Source of the DNA: Bacillota bacterium
GTDB taxonomy: Bacteria > Bacillota_I > Bacilli_A > Acholeplasmatales > Acholeplasmataceae
Assembly: GCA_018817915.1 (NCBI GenBank)
Contig: JAHISX010000039.1
Coordinates: 1 to 64,000 of the forward strand
Direction: 5' to 3'
Length of the DNA: 64,000 bases
The notes beneath the pieces were generated by a model. It did not search any database and was not told the DNA's origin. It saw only the letters and a program-made list of their open reading frames with translations. Positions 8,275-18,000 of the stretch are shown here, one piece after another. Within the stretch, counting starts at the first letter, position 1. Every line of letters begins with the position of its first letter. Both the position numbers and the translations under genes were made by a program.

Positions 8275-9039
8275 TCATCTTTTATTTTTAACTACTTGTA
8301 AAGCCAATACGATTGGTGTACCGATCACAACAGCAGCTAAAGCTTCAACTAAACCATTGGTTACAGCAACTGAGTAAACAACACCAAATAAGTCTGTTGT
8401 TCCAAATAAATCAATGATATCTTGTGGTGCAAAAATTACAAGTGCTGTAAGTACTAAGATCGTATGAACAACTGTACTCATAATGAATGTCGAAGGTACC
8501 AACATGCGTGTCTTATCATTGGATTTAACCAAAGCAAAATATAACGTAATAAAGATGCCAACTAGTCCTAATGCAATTGGAGCAAGCCAATTAAAATTCC
8601 AACCCGTAAAATCAGCAACTGCTTTTGCACCATAATAGGTAGCAAATGTTGTGATTAAGACAACAGCACCAAACATATAAATATCGCTATGCTTGAATTT
8701 CCCATCAATTGCTTTTAATCCTTGATAGATGTAAACAGCTGCTACAGCAAATAAAATACGAGGTAATACTGAAATCCATGGGTATTGAAATAAAACATCT
8801 AAAGGACCCATAGGTGTAAATGCTCTAATCCATGATCCAATACCAAAAAACAATCCTAATAAGATTGCATATCTTTTAGGCAACAAAAAAACGCCGATCA
8901 ACACGGGAATATGCACGATGGTTACACTCACAAGAGGGGTTAATGTGATAAACCCAAGTTGAGGTACAAAAATCATGACTAAAATAATCGCTGTGAAGAC
9001 TGCCGTTAAAGTCAAATCTTGAATATTATTCTTTTTCAT
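8275..9039 (-). CDS. ECF transporter S component, probably for pantothenate
   Basis: 254 residues with about six membrane spans. The N-terminal region (LTAVFTAIILVMIFVPQLG, then VTIVHIPVLIGVFLLPKRYA, LGLFFGIGSWIRAF) is the pattern of vitamin ECF S components. Such proteins bind the vitamin and dock to the shared EcfAAT module, which is not in this window. The substrate is inferred from the adjoining coaX: pantothenate (PanT-like). A near-consensus promoter lies 45 nt upstream. Confidence 0.8.
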   Translation of the reverse strand: MKKNNIQDLTLTAVFTAIILVMIFVPQLGFITLTPLVSVTIVHIPVLIGVFLLPKRYAILLGLFFGIGSWIRAFTPMGPLDVLFQYPWISVLPRILFAVAAVYIYQGLKAIDGKFKHSDIYMFGAVVLITTFATYYGAKAVADFTGWNFNWLAPIALGLVGIFITLYFALVKSNDKTRMLVPSTFIMSTVVHTILVLTALVIFAPQDIIDLFGTTDLFGVVYSVAVTNGLVEALAAVVIGTPIVLALQVVKNKR

Positions 9040-9083
9040 TTTTTTCTCCTTTTTAGGCCACTAAGGGTCCCATAAGTACTTTC

Positions 9084-9112
9084 ATTATATCTCTTTTTTA
9101 GATAAAAAACAA
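9084..9112 (-). promoter_or_regulatory. Promoter of the ECF-S/coaX operon
   Basis: Minus strand TTGTTT (9107-9112), 17 nt, TATAAT (9084-9089). The leader of about 40 nt shows no recognisable riboswitch. Confidence 0.65.
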
Positions 9113-9139
9113 TAAAAAAAGCCTTAGTTTTCTAAGGCT
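9113..9139 (-). terminator. Terminator of the trmB-M42-aldo/keto reductase operon
   Basis: Stem AGCCTTAG (9120-9127)/CTAAGGCT (9132-9139) followed on the minus strand by a T7 run. Confidence 0.88.
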
Positions 9140-9977
9140 AATCTATATAAGTGCTCCAAGCATTGTTATCTGGGTCTGTATAAACACGCTTTCCTCGATT
9201 TAATTGGTTGATTTGTTCAATTTCGGTTATGCTAAGATTTAGAAATTGTCCTTCAAAATTTTCTTTGATTCTTTGTGGTGTCACTGATTTAGGAATCATG
9301 ATAATACCTCTTGATAATCCCCATGCGATGACCACTTGGGCAATCGATGCTTGATGTTTACTTGCAATTGCAGAAAGAACTTCATGATAAGTACCTTCAA
9401 AAATGCCACCTTTCATAAAAGGACCATAAGATTCAGTTGCAATATCTTGTGAATCTAAAAAGCCTTTAAGTGGAGCTTGATTTAATCCGGGATGTAATTC
9501 AATTTGATCAACCATAGGTTTAATCTTAGCTGTTTCCATTAAGTCCATTAAATGATGTCTTTGAAAGTTAGAAACACCGATCGCACGTACTTTCTTCTTT
9601 TCATAAAGTGATTCAAAGAAAGCCCAAGTTTGTTGATTGATTTTTTTATTATGATTTGGCCAATGAATTAAATAGAGATCAATATAATCCGTTTGAAGCT
9701 TTTTTAAAGATTCATCAAATGATTTTTGCATCTTCTCCAATGATGAATGTATGATTTGCTTTGTCGTAATAAAAATTTCATTTCTAGGAATTAAAGAATC
9801 CTTAATTGCAGATCCCACACTTTCCTCATTCTTATACATTTGAGCTGTATCTATATGACGATATCCTATGGATAAAGCGTATTTAACTTGATCATAGGCA
9901 CTTTCCCCTGGAGCTACTAAAAACGTTCCTAAACCGAATTGTGGCATACTCACACCATTATATAATAGTTTATTCAT
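9138..9977 (-). CDS. Aldo/keto reductase (YvgN/YtbE type)
   Basis: 279 residues, single AKR domain. The catalytic tetrad is visible: Asp and Tyr in DTAQMYKNEES, Lys in ITTKQ, His in LIHWPNH. It reduces aldehydes such as methylglyoxal-type compounds with NADPH; the true substrate is unknown. It is the third gene of an overlapping operon after trmB and the M42 peptidase (its ATG overlaps the upstream TGA). Confidence 0.9.
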   Translation of the reverse strand: MNKLLYNGVSMPQFGLGTFLVAPGESAYDQVKYALSIGYRHIDTAQMYKNEESVGSAIKDSLIPRNEIFITTKQIIHSSLEKMQKSFDESLKKLQTDYIDLYLIHWPNHNKKINQQTWAFFESLYEKKKVRAIGVSNFQRHHLMDLMETAKIKPMVDQIELHPGLNQAPLKGFLDSQDIATESYGPFMKGGIFEGTYHEVLSAIASKHQASIAQVVIAWGLSRGIIMIPKSVTPQRIKENFEGQFLNLSITEIEQINQLNRGKRVYTDPDNNAWSTYID

Positions 9978-11032
9978 GAGTTACTCTCCTTTAGTTTTAT
10001 AATCAGTTCAGGTGTCAATGTATTTAACACCTGATAAAGCATTTTTCTAGCAGCATCTAAGTCTCTTAAATCCATCATTGCTGCTGTTGAATGGATATAT
10101 CGAGCTGGAAGTCCGATCGTTGTTGCTAAAATACCTGCATTTAAATCTAATGCTTTTGCAGCATCAGTGCCACCTTTTGAAACAAAATATTGAAAGTTAA
10201 TTTTATGTTTTTTTGCTATTTTGACGAAAAAATCCATCAATCCTTGATGCATCACATTTCTTGGATCATACATACGAAGCAGAAAGCCTTCACCAAGAGC
10301 ACCTAATGATTCTTGATCTAATGCATCATTGACTGGTGATGCATCTAATGCAAAGAAGATATCAGGATTAAATGTTTGAACTGCTGTTTCAGCACCTCTA
10401 AGACCAACTTCTTCTTGGACTGTAGCACCGATAACTAAAGTATAAGGTAATTTTACGCCATGAAATTTTTCTATTGTCTCTAAAGCTAGGCCACAACCAT
10501 AACGATTATCAATTGATTTTGAGATGATGCGATTTGGATTTTTGGTTACAGCAAAAGGATTGTCATATAAAACCATATTGCCAAGTTCAACACCAAAAGA
10601 TAATGCTTCTGCTTTTGAACTGGCACCAATGTCAAGAACTAAATCGGCAATCGCTGAACTTTGTTCTTTTTTTAGATGAGGTGGAATAGCACCTACGATA
10701 CCCTTAATGACACCATTTTTAGTGTAAACATTCAAGACTTGTGAAACAAGAACTTCACCATTTAAGCTGCCCAAATTTTGAAGTTTTAGCATACCTTGAT
10801 TATTGATACCTACAACCATTAAACCAACTTCATCCATATGTCCTGCAACCATAACGACTGGAGCATTTGGATCTTCTGCTTTTTTAACGACAAAAATAGA
10901 ACCCAATCGATCAGTAACAATCTCATAGTTTGGAAACTTTTCCATATAGTTTCTCATGTATGTTCTAATATTTGCTTCATAGCCACTTGTTCCAGGAAGG
11001 TCAAATAAATCTTTATATATTTTCTTTAACAT
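9974..11032 (-). CDS. M42 family glutamyl aminopeptidase (PepA/FrvX-like)
   Basis: 352 residues with the dizinc ligands of M42 peptidases: GHMDEVG, KSIDNRYGCG, TVQEEVGLRGAE (catalytic Glu pair), ALDASP and the C-terminal IHSTAA His. It is a cytosolic, usually tetrahedral, aminopeptidase trimming peptides. It ends with TGA inside the next start codon, which supports UGA being a stop here. It overlaps trmB by 20 nt. Confidence 0.93.
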   Translation of the reverse strand: MLKKIYKDLFDLPGTSGYEANIRTYMRNYMEKFPNYEIVTDRLGSIFVVKKAEDPNAPVVMVAGHMDEVGLMVVGINNQGMLKLQNLGSLNGEVLVSQVLNVYTKNGVIKGIVGAIPPHLKKEQSSAIADLVLDIGASSKAEALSFGVELGNMVLYDNPFAVTKNPNRIISKSIDNRYGCGLALETIEKFHGVKLPYTLVIGATVQEEVGLRGAETAVQTFNPDIFFALDASPVNDALDQESLGALGEGFLLRMYDPRNVMHQGLMDFFVKIAKKHKINFQYFVSKGGTDAAKALDLNAGILATTIGLPARYIHSTAAMMDLRDLDAARKMLYQVLNTLTPELIIKLKESNS

Positions 11033-11630
11033 GATGTTCTACCTTTCCAACCAATTGATAAATTGGTCCCAGTTCTCTTTTCTTAATTTCGTATTCGGTC
11101 ATATAATTTGAGGGCTCTAATTGATAATTAATATCCTCGATTTTGATATATTGATGCATATACTCAATACTTGAGTCAAATAAATCAATTTGATCTGTTC
11201 TAAACTGAATAAATGCTTGATCTTTTAAGACTTTAACATATCGCTCCATAAAACTTGGTGCAGTTAAGCGTCTTTTATGATGCTTTTTTTTAGGCCAAGG
11301 ATCGGAAAAGTTTAGATAGAGTCCATCAATAGATCTATGATCTAAATAGGATAATAAATTTTCAGCATCTCCCAAGATGATGATTAAATTATCTAAATTG
11401 AGCGCTAACTTCTTTTCTAGAATTCGATAACACACATTGATATTAATTTCCATAGCAATATAAGTGTTTTTGGGATGATCTTTTGCCAGAGATGTAATAA
11501 AATGACCTTTTCCACTGCCTATTTCTAAAAAGGTTTTAGGTTGAGTCAGATTGATTTTTTTGATGTCAATAAGAACACCTTGTGAAGCTAACACTTCGTG
11601 AGTGGCATATTTAACTTTTTTTTGACGCAT
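11013..11630 (-). CDS. trmB: tRNA (guanine-N7-)-methyltransferase
   Basis: 205 residues. SAM-binding motif FLEIGSGKGHF and the TrmB signature NFSDPWPKKKHHKRRL are clear. It methylates G46 of tRNA variable loops. It is the first gene of the trmB-M42-aldo/keto reductase operon. Confidence 0.96.
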   Translation of the reverse strand: MRQKKVKYATHEVLASQGVLIDIKKINLTQPKTFLEIGSGKGHFITSLAKDHPKNTYIAMEININVCYRILEKKLALNLDNLIIILGDAENLLSYLDHRSIDGLYLNFSDPWPKKKHHKRRLTAPSFMERYVKVLKDQAFIQFRTDQIDLFDSSIEYMHQYIKIEDINYQLEPSNYMTEYEIKKRELGPIYQLVGKVEHHVKENI

Positions 11631-11650
11631 GATATCATTTCCATTCCTAT

Positions 11651-11685
11651 AAAAACTAAAGAAGTGGTAGAAAAACCACCACTTC
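11651..11685 (-). terminator. Terminator after ptsH
   Basis: Stem GAAGTGGT (11661-11668)/ACCACTTC (11678-11685) with a 9-nt loop, followed on the minus strand by TTTAGTTTTT. Confidence 0.78.
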
Positions 11686-11703
11686 GTTTGATTGCTTTAT
11701 GAT

Positions 11704-11973
11704 TTAAACTAAACGGCCGAGATTTTCTGTGAGGATGAAATCTGCAATTGAAGACATTGCTTTTTCAGCATCACTGCCTGACACAATGATTTTGATGAGT
11801 TCACCTTTATAGATGCCTAAAGACATCAATCCCATAATTGATTTTAAATTGACGGTTTTATCATTTAAGCATAAGTCGATTTCAGAGTGAAATGACATGG
11901 CTAGATTGACCATACGTGTTGCTGGCCGCGCATGTATACCAAATTCAGATGTGATTAGGAAATATTGTTCCAT
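11704..11973 (-). CDS. ptsH: Phosphocarrier protein HPr
   Basis: 89 residues. The phosphorylatable His is in GIHARPATRM, and the regulatory Ser region reads NLKSIMGLMSLG as in Firmicute HPr, so Ser46-type control is possible. HPr relays phosphate from enzyme I to EIIA proteins. ptsI does not follow it here; instead the preceding gene, overlapping by one base, encodes a membrane-anchored EIIB-like domain. A protein with an HPr-kinase-like domain is encoded at 47665-49368. Confidence 0.95.
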   Translation of the reverse strand: MEQYFLITSEFGIHARPATRMVNLAMSFHSEIDLCLNDKTVNLKSIMGLMSLGIYKGELIKIIVSGSDAEKAMSSIADFILTENLGRLV

Positions 11974-12341
11974 TAAGAGTCCTCTTTTCTTCTATCATTC
12001 AAAAATGATAGTACGTCTTGTGTGTGTGTTTTAATCAGTAAGGTAATTTCTTTTCCTTTAACAAAAGCAGGTATTTCAAGTGTTTTTAATTGTTGTGCAT
12101 CAACAAGCTTCATCTGATCGACTTTAACCTGTAATCTTTGATGCTCTCTTTTTACATTCAAGATGTTACTTGCTCCACCTAAAGCTGCATAGAGATCATT
12201 TAAATACTCTAGACTAATTGATGATTGTACTGGCTTCTTCTTACGCGTTAGTAAGTAGATGATTAGCGCAATAATCAAAAGTAGGATGACACCTAAAAGG
12301 ATAAGATATTGGGTTGTAAATGTAGTTACTAGTATGTTCAT
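11973..12341 (-). CDS. Membrane-anchored PTS EIIB-like protein lacking the phosphorylated Cys
   Basis: 122 residues: one membrane span (about 12-32), a basic stop-transfer RKKK, then a domain (about 46-115) that follows the glucose-type EIIB pattern: LGGASNI, RLQVKV, VDAQQLKTL, VKGKEI. The position of the phosphocysteine in DACITRL is occupied by Glu66 (KREHQRL), so phosphotransfer is unlikely. It ends on the base where ptsH begins. The EIIB relationship is by eye and the function is unknown; a regulatory or sensory role is inference. Confidence 0.75.
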   Translation of the reverse strand: MNILVTTFTTQYLILLGVILLLIIALIIYLLTRKKKPVQSSISLEYLNDLYAALGGASNILNVKREHQRLQVKVDQMKLVDAQQLKTLEIPAFVKGKEITLLIKTHTQDVLSFLNDRRKEDS

Positions 12342-12362
12342 ATATTTTCTCCATACAAATAG

Positions 12363-12391
12363 ATTATATCTATTTTCTTATTGAAATTCAA
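12363..12391 (-). promoter_or_regulatory. Promoter of the EIIB-like/ptsH operon, with a palindrome over the -10 box
   Basis: Minus strand TTGAAT (12386-12391), 17 nt, TATAAT (12363-12368). The -10 box is enclosed in a perfect inverted repeat AAATAGAT (12357-12364)/ATCTATTT (12368-12375), which could be an operator. Confidence 0.7.
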
Positions 12392-13411
12392 TTACTTTAT
12401 GAACATTGCATCACCAAATGAGAAAAATCGGTAATCTTTTTCAATTGCTTCATGGTATGCTTGCTTGATTAGACTGCTTCCAGCTAATGCACTAACGAGC
12501 ATAATCAGTGTTGACTTTGGTAAATGAAAGTTCGTGATGAGCTTTTTTACTGCTTTAAACTGATATCCTGGATAGATAAAGATACTTGTTTGAAAGGTTC
12601 CAGCATGAAATCCTTGATTGTAATTACTTTCAACAGTTCTAAGCGAAGTTGTTCCTACACATACAATATTTTTATGATCTTTGACTGCTTGATTCAAGCG
12701 ATTGGTACTCTCTATAGAAAGTGTATATGTTTCTTCATGCATGTGATGTTTTGTAATATCTGTTTCAGATACGGGTTTAAACGTCCCTAAACCAACATGC
12801 AATGTTACAGGAATGATTTCAATCCCTTTATCCTCAATCTTCTTGAGTAAAGCCTTTGTGAAATGCAAGCCAGCAGTTGGTGCTGCTGCACTCCCTAAAT
12901 CTTTAGCATATACCGTTTGATATCGATCATTTTCAGCAAGTTTTTCAGTGATATATGGAGGTAGTGGCATGCTGCCTAGCTTTTCTAAGATTTCAATAAA
13001 GATACCTTCATAAGATAACTTGAATACACGAAGACCTTCTTCTTTGATTTCAATACATTCTGCAGTTAGTAAGGATTCAAAATGAATTTTAGTCCCCAAT
13101 TTAACTCTTTTTGCAGGCTTTGTCATGGCTTCCCATGTATCTTTTGCTAACTCTTTTAAAAGTAAGACTTCAATTACAGCTTCAGTTTCTTCTTTGATAC
13201 CCATCAATCTTGCAGGAATGACTTTTGTATCATTTAAAACTAAGACATCATTTGGTTCTAATTCATCGATGATTTCATAAAAATGATGATGTGAAATGCT
13301 TTGTGTCTTGATATCAACAACCATTAATCTTGAATGATCACGTTTTTCACTAGGGTGTTGTGCTATCTTTTCTTTTGGAAGTATAAAATCGAAATCATTT
13401 ACGTTCATCAT
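12392..13411 (-). CDS. queA: S-adenosylmethionine:tRNA ribosyltransferase-isomerase
   Basis: 339 residues with QueA signatures [25 protein letters not shown] and [10 protein letters not shown]. It transfers the ribosyl part of SAM to preQ1 in tRNA, making epoxyqueuosine. I chose the ATG at 13409-13411, 7 nt after AAAGGA; a TTG directly upstream is less likely. It overlaps the end of ruvB by 17 nt, the usual ruvA-ruvB-queA arrangement. Confidence 0.95.
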   Translation of the reverse strand: MMNVNDFDFILPKEKIAQHPSEKRDHSRLMVVDIKTQSISHHHFYEIIDELEPNDVLVLNDTKVIPARLMGIKEETEAVIEVLLLKELAKDTWEAMTKPAKRVKLGTKIHFESLLTAECIEIKEEGLRVFKLSYEGIFIEILEKLGSMPLPPYITEKLAENDRYQTVYAKDLGSAAAPTAGLHFTKALLKKIEDKGIEIIPVTLHVGLGTFKPVSETDITKHHMHEETYTLSIESTNRLNQAVKDHKNIVCVGTTSLRTVESNYNQGFHAGTFQTSIFIYPGYQFKAVKKLITNFHLPKSTLIMLVSALAGSSLIKQAYHEAIEKDYRFFSFGDAMFIK

Positions 13412-14414
13412 CAAATAATCCTTTATAAAATTTTATGCCTAATGCCTGATAAGATTTTTCAGTTGCCATGCGACCTCTAGAAGTTCTTTTAATATAACCC
13501 TCTTGAAGTAGATATGGTTCATAAACATCTTCTATTGTTGTGATTTCTTCACTGATTGTTGCAGCGAGCGTTTCAATACCTACTGGTCCACCTGAAAACT
13601 TCTCAACAATACTTCTTAAATAGCGATAATCCGTATGGTCTAGACCATTGTGATCTATCCCTAATTTTGAAAGCGCATGATTTGTTATTTTTTCAGTGAT
13701 GATGCCATCACCAATAATTTCAGCAAAATCTCTGACTCTTCTAAACAATCTATTAGCAATTCTAGGTGTACCTCTGCTTCTCATCGCTAAAGAGTTAACA
13801 GCAGAAAGTTCAATCTCATTTTGATAGACTTTAGAAGTTCTTTCAACAATCTTCTTTAAATCCTCAACGGTATAATAAGGTAGTCTGAAGACTACACCAA
13901 AACGATCGCGTAATGGAGCGGATAAATCGCCGAATCTTGTAGTTGCTCCAACGAGTGTAAAAGGTGGCAAATCAATTCTTATTGATCTGGAATCATGATC
14001 TTTTCCTATGACGATGTCTAAGACATAATCTTCCATAGCTGCATATAAAACTTCTTCAACAAATCTAGGTAAACGATGAATTTCATCAATGAATAAGACA
14101 TCCCCTGGATTGAGTGAACTCAAAACAGCGGCTAAATCACCACTTCTTTCAATGGCAGGGCCACTTGTTATTTTAATTTGAACGCCAAGTTCATTTGCAA
14201 TGATCTGGGCAAGAGTTGTTTTTCCTAAGCCAGGAGGACCATAAAGTAAGATATGATCTAAGGCTTCTTTTCTTTTAAGTGCTGCTTTGATGTACACATC
14301 AAGCATCTCTTTAATGTCTGCTTGACCTATGTATTGATCCAATGTTTGTGGACGAAGTGATTGATCTTCATCCTCTTTAGTGGACATCGCAGTAACAATA
14401 CGTTCTTTATCCAT
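13395..14414 (-). CDS. ruvB: Holliday junction branch migration helicase RuvB
   Basis: 339 residues of the AAA+ fold: Walker [10 protein letters not shown], Walker [10 protein letters not shown], sensor region [18 protein letters not shown] with the arginine finger, and a C-terminal winged helix ([12 protein letters not shown]). It powers branch migration with RuvA. It overlaps queA and is 7 nt from ruvA. Confidence 0.98.
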   Translation of the reverse strand: MDKERIVTAMSTKEDEDQSLRPQTLDQYIGQADIKEMLDVYIKAALKRKEALDHILLYGPPGLGKTTLAQIIANELGVQIKITSGPAIERSGDLAAVLSSLNPGDVLFIDEIHRLPRFVEEVLYAAMEDYVLDIVIGKDHDSRSIRIDLPPFTLVGATTRFGDLSAPLRDRFGVVFRLPYYTVEDLKKIVERTSKVYQNEIELSAVNSLAMRSRGTPRIANRLFRRVRDFAEIIGDGIITEKITNHALSKLGIDHNGLDHTDYRYLRSIVEKFSGGPVGIETLAATISEEITTIEDVYEPYLLQEGYIKRTSRGRMATEKSYQALGIKFYKGLFDDERK

Positions 14415-14421
14415 GAGTCAC

Positions 14422-14976
14422 CTACTTTATGAGCATTTGTAAAGCTTGCTTAATCATGACTTCTACAGGTTGATCTTGATCTAATTTTTTCATGACTTTT
14501 CTAATCTCAGTCTTTGAATATCCAAGTGCATTGAGTGCATCTTCAACATCATTTTTATGTGTAGGAATAAGTTCTTCATCATCGTCAACTAATTTACCTT
14601 TTAAGTCTAGAATGATTTGTTGTGCACTTTTTAAACCAATACCAGGGAATTTCATTAAATATTTCACATTACTTTCTTCAATAGCCAGAATAGTTTCATG
14701 AATTTGTTCAGTAGCAAGAATACTTAGTGCACTTTTTGGTCCAATACCAGAGACACCGATCAAGCGAATAAATAATTCTTTACTTTCAAGGCTTCTAAAA
14801 CCGTAAAGATTATTTATGTCTTCGCGAACATAATGGTGCGTAAAAATTTGAACCTCTTCATTCATTTGGTAACTATACGGATTTGGCGAAATAATTAAAT
14901 AACCAATACTATTGTTCTCAACAACAATATAGCTTGGTTTAATCTCTGTTATTTTACCTAAAATATATGCATACAC
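14422..14976 (-). CDS. ruvA: Holliday junction branch migration protein RuvA
   Basis: 184 residues: N-terminal OB domain, two helix-hairpin-helix motifs (GVSGIGPKSAL and FPGIGLKSAQQII), and a small C-terminal RuvB-binding domain. The start is GTG (14974-14976), giving the family-typical MYA N-terminus. It binds four-way junctions. A TATAAT box about 35 nt upstream may drive ruvAB-queA, divergent from the coiled-coil gene. Confidence 0.95.
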   Translation of the reverse strand: MYAYILGKITEIKPSYIVVENNSIGYLIISPNPYSYQMNEEVQIFTHHYVREDINNLYGFRSLESKELFIRLIGVSGIGPKSALSILATEQIHETILAIEESNVKYLMKFPGIGLKSAQQIILDLKGKLVDDDEELIPTHKNDVEDALNALGYSKTEIRKVMKKLDQDQPVEVMIKQALQMLIK

Positions 14977-15056
14977 TTAAATCACCAGACCTTTTATAGT
15001 TTCTTTTTATTATATCATTTTTGACGAGTTTTTTCTATCATATCAAGCTATTATGT

Positions 15057-15062
15057 TATAAT
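15057..15062 (+). promoter_or_regulatory. -10 box for the coiled-coil gene
   Basis: TATAAT 14 nt before the chosen start, with no clear -35 box at 16-18 nt spacing. The short leader just holds the AGGA motif. Confidence 0.45.
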
Positions 15063-15076
15063 TATTTTAGGATGTG

Positions 15077-18000
15077 ATGCTTATCCAAAAGTTTGAATAT
15101 TTAAAATCTTTTGAAAATGATTTGAAACAACAATTAAGCGTTGATAAAAAATATCTACCAATTTCTAAGAAATTGGTGGTTCTTTTGCGTGAAATCAATC
15201 CTTTTATTGAAATGATATCTAAAAACCAACAAGAAATCGATACTAAATATTTACAAAAGAGTTTAAATATTAATAAAGCATATGCATCTAACATTGAAAA
15301 CTTCTTTCGTTCAATGAAGGTTCTTGAAGATAAAAATCATGCAGAAATTGAGAAAAGTCAAAAAACAAGAGTTCAAAAATCTCATGAAATCAATCTCAAT
15401 TTAAAAGCTGAATTTGAAAAAATCGAGTTAAAGATTGCTCAAGCAAACCAAAAAGCGAATGAAGATTTAAATGAAACCGAAAATAATTACAAACGGGAAA
15501 TCAGTGCAATCCAAAAGATTATGACATCTGTTAGAAAAGCATATCAACAGACGACTTCTTCAATTGAAAATGAGAAGACAGAGGCTGTCTTTGCTATCTC
15601 TAATTCATATGCAAGTAAGATTAAAGATTTAGATCAAAAAATTGCTCATCTTGAGGTTGAAAATCAGGAGAAGATTGAAGAGATTAAGGCATCTGGACAA
15701 AAAGCAAATCAAGCCAATGATGAAACATATTTAATCATTAAAAATAATTATACTCAATTAAGCATTCAACTCAATAAGAAAATCAATGAAATTAAAAAGA
15801 AACATGTTCATGCTTTATCAGTTATTGAAAAAGAGTATGAATATAATTTAGTACCAGTAACTAAAGCTATTGATGATCTTAAGCAAGAATATCAGGAAGC
15901 TCAAAAAGCAGCTTTGCAAAAATATAGTGAGAAAATGAATAGCTTAAATGTGATATTCGATATTCAAAAAACTTCTTATGAAGCCAAAAAAGAACGTATT
16001 ATTCATGAATCTAATGAAGCAATCACTTTATTTAATAGTAAACTTTCTGCATACAGAGAAACTATTCAAAAAGATAAACTCGTCACAGCAAGAAAGATGA
16101 GAGATGAGATTAAATCGATTGATGAAGATAGAGATAAAGAAAAGCATAATAGAAGCCTTACGACTTTGCTCAAGACATTTGATAACGATTTAAATAAGCA
16201 GATTATTAGAACCAATAAAGATATTTTAGAAAAACAACGCGAACAACAGCGTCGTCTTTTTAATCATGATCAACAGCATCTTAAAGAGATTAATGAATGG
16301 CGTTTAAAGAAGACAGTTTATGAGTATGAGAAAAAACAAGAATTTGCTAGAATTGACTTAAATTTCCATCATAATCTTACAGCATCAGAGCAACACTTAA
16401 AATTATTACAAGCAAATTATAATTATCAAAAGGATGTACTACTGCTTAATCATAACAAGAGCTTATTACCTTTAGAATTCCAGTTAGCTATTGCTGCTGC
16501 TGTTCAAGAACGTGAACTTAACTTATTAGGAAATGATGCCCATCAAGCAATTGCTTATACCAAATTTCAAGAAAATCTACTGAATCTGGAACTCAAAACA
16601 AAACAGGCAAAACTCGAATTAGAAAAACAAATTTCTAGCGCCTTATTTGAAGCAGACTCTCAAGTGCTTAATGTCAGTATTCAACTCGAACTAGAAAAAG
16701 AAAAAATCAAGAGAGATTTTGTTATTACTGAACAAGAGTTACGCATAGAACTAAATCAAGCCATCTTAAATAAATCAAAACAGACCATTCAATTTGAACT
16801 TAACCAAGATGTAATGAGCATAGAGTCAGATCGCGAGATCATCTTAATTGAGAATAAATTTGTCCTTGAAGTGATCAAAGCCGAGACACTTAAAGAAGAA
16901 TTAAAACGTGAGTTTGTCATCAACGAAGCTAAATACAAAAATCAACAACGTATGAGTAGTGAAAAGGCATCTCGTTTTCTTAGAACATATCAAATTGAAC
17001 TCGAAATGAGCCAAGAACATACTGAAGATTTTATGTCTATCCTTCGTATGTACTATAGTTTAGCCCTCTATTTAAAGAATCAATTGATTGAACTATATCA
17101 TTTACCATCTCATCCTGAAGTATTCAAGGGTATGATTAATCATATACTCCTTCTTTCTACTGAACTCAATCAATCACTCATCACAATTCTTGAAGAATAT
17201 CAAACGCTTGATCAGGAGTTCTACATTAAGAAAATAGAAGATTTGACCGGCTACAAATATATGCTTAAACATGAAGACACCATGAACTTTTACAACCAAG
17301 AAATAAGCAAAATCACTCAAAAAAGAGCATATGTTGAAAATGATATCAAAAAACTCGAAGCTCAGTTCTTTATTCAACAAAGCGATTTAGAGCGTAGTCA
17401 AACGATTGTTAATCAGTTATTAAAAGCCAGCGAAGACATTAAAATTCATGAATCTGGTAATAGTAGACAAATCGATCTAAAGGATAATCATAAGCTACTA
17501 GCAAACCATGAGCAAGAAATCAAACGTTTACGCAAAGAATTAAGTTCCATTGAACATGCTATTGATCTTAAACATCTTGAGATTACACCTATTGATCGAG
17601 AAATTGAAAGAATGACAAATAAGCAGAAAAAAGCTGAAGTTAAACTCGAACATGCAAAACATAATGAAGCATCATTATTCTATCGTTACTTAAATAAGAG
17701 TCAGGAAATATATCGAACATGTGTTGTAGACATCCATAATTATTTTGGTGCACTTGGATTCTTCTATCAAAACTTGAAGAATGAAGTCTATGTATCCGAT
17801 GCCTTCTTAACTTTTGAGATTAAGAAACTAGATAAAACTTTTGAATCTTATGAAAAACGATTGGTCCATTCACATCAAGCGTTCATGGATTTGATGCTAA
17901 CGTATTATCACCAAAATGAAAAAGAACAATTAAAGATGATTAAAGGCTTTAAGAAATCTATGTCCTCTTTAATTACTTCATTAAACCAAACCTATAATCA

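Noticed and set aside
9040-9083. Riboswitch in the leader of the ECF S-component gene
   Set aside because: The leader is only about 40 nt and shows no conserved riboswitch core.
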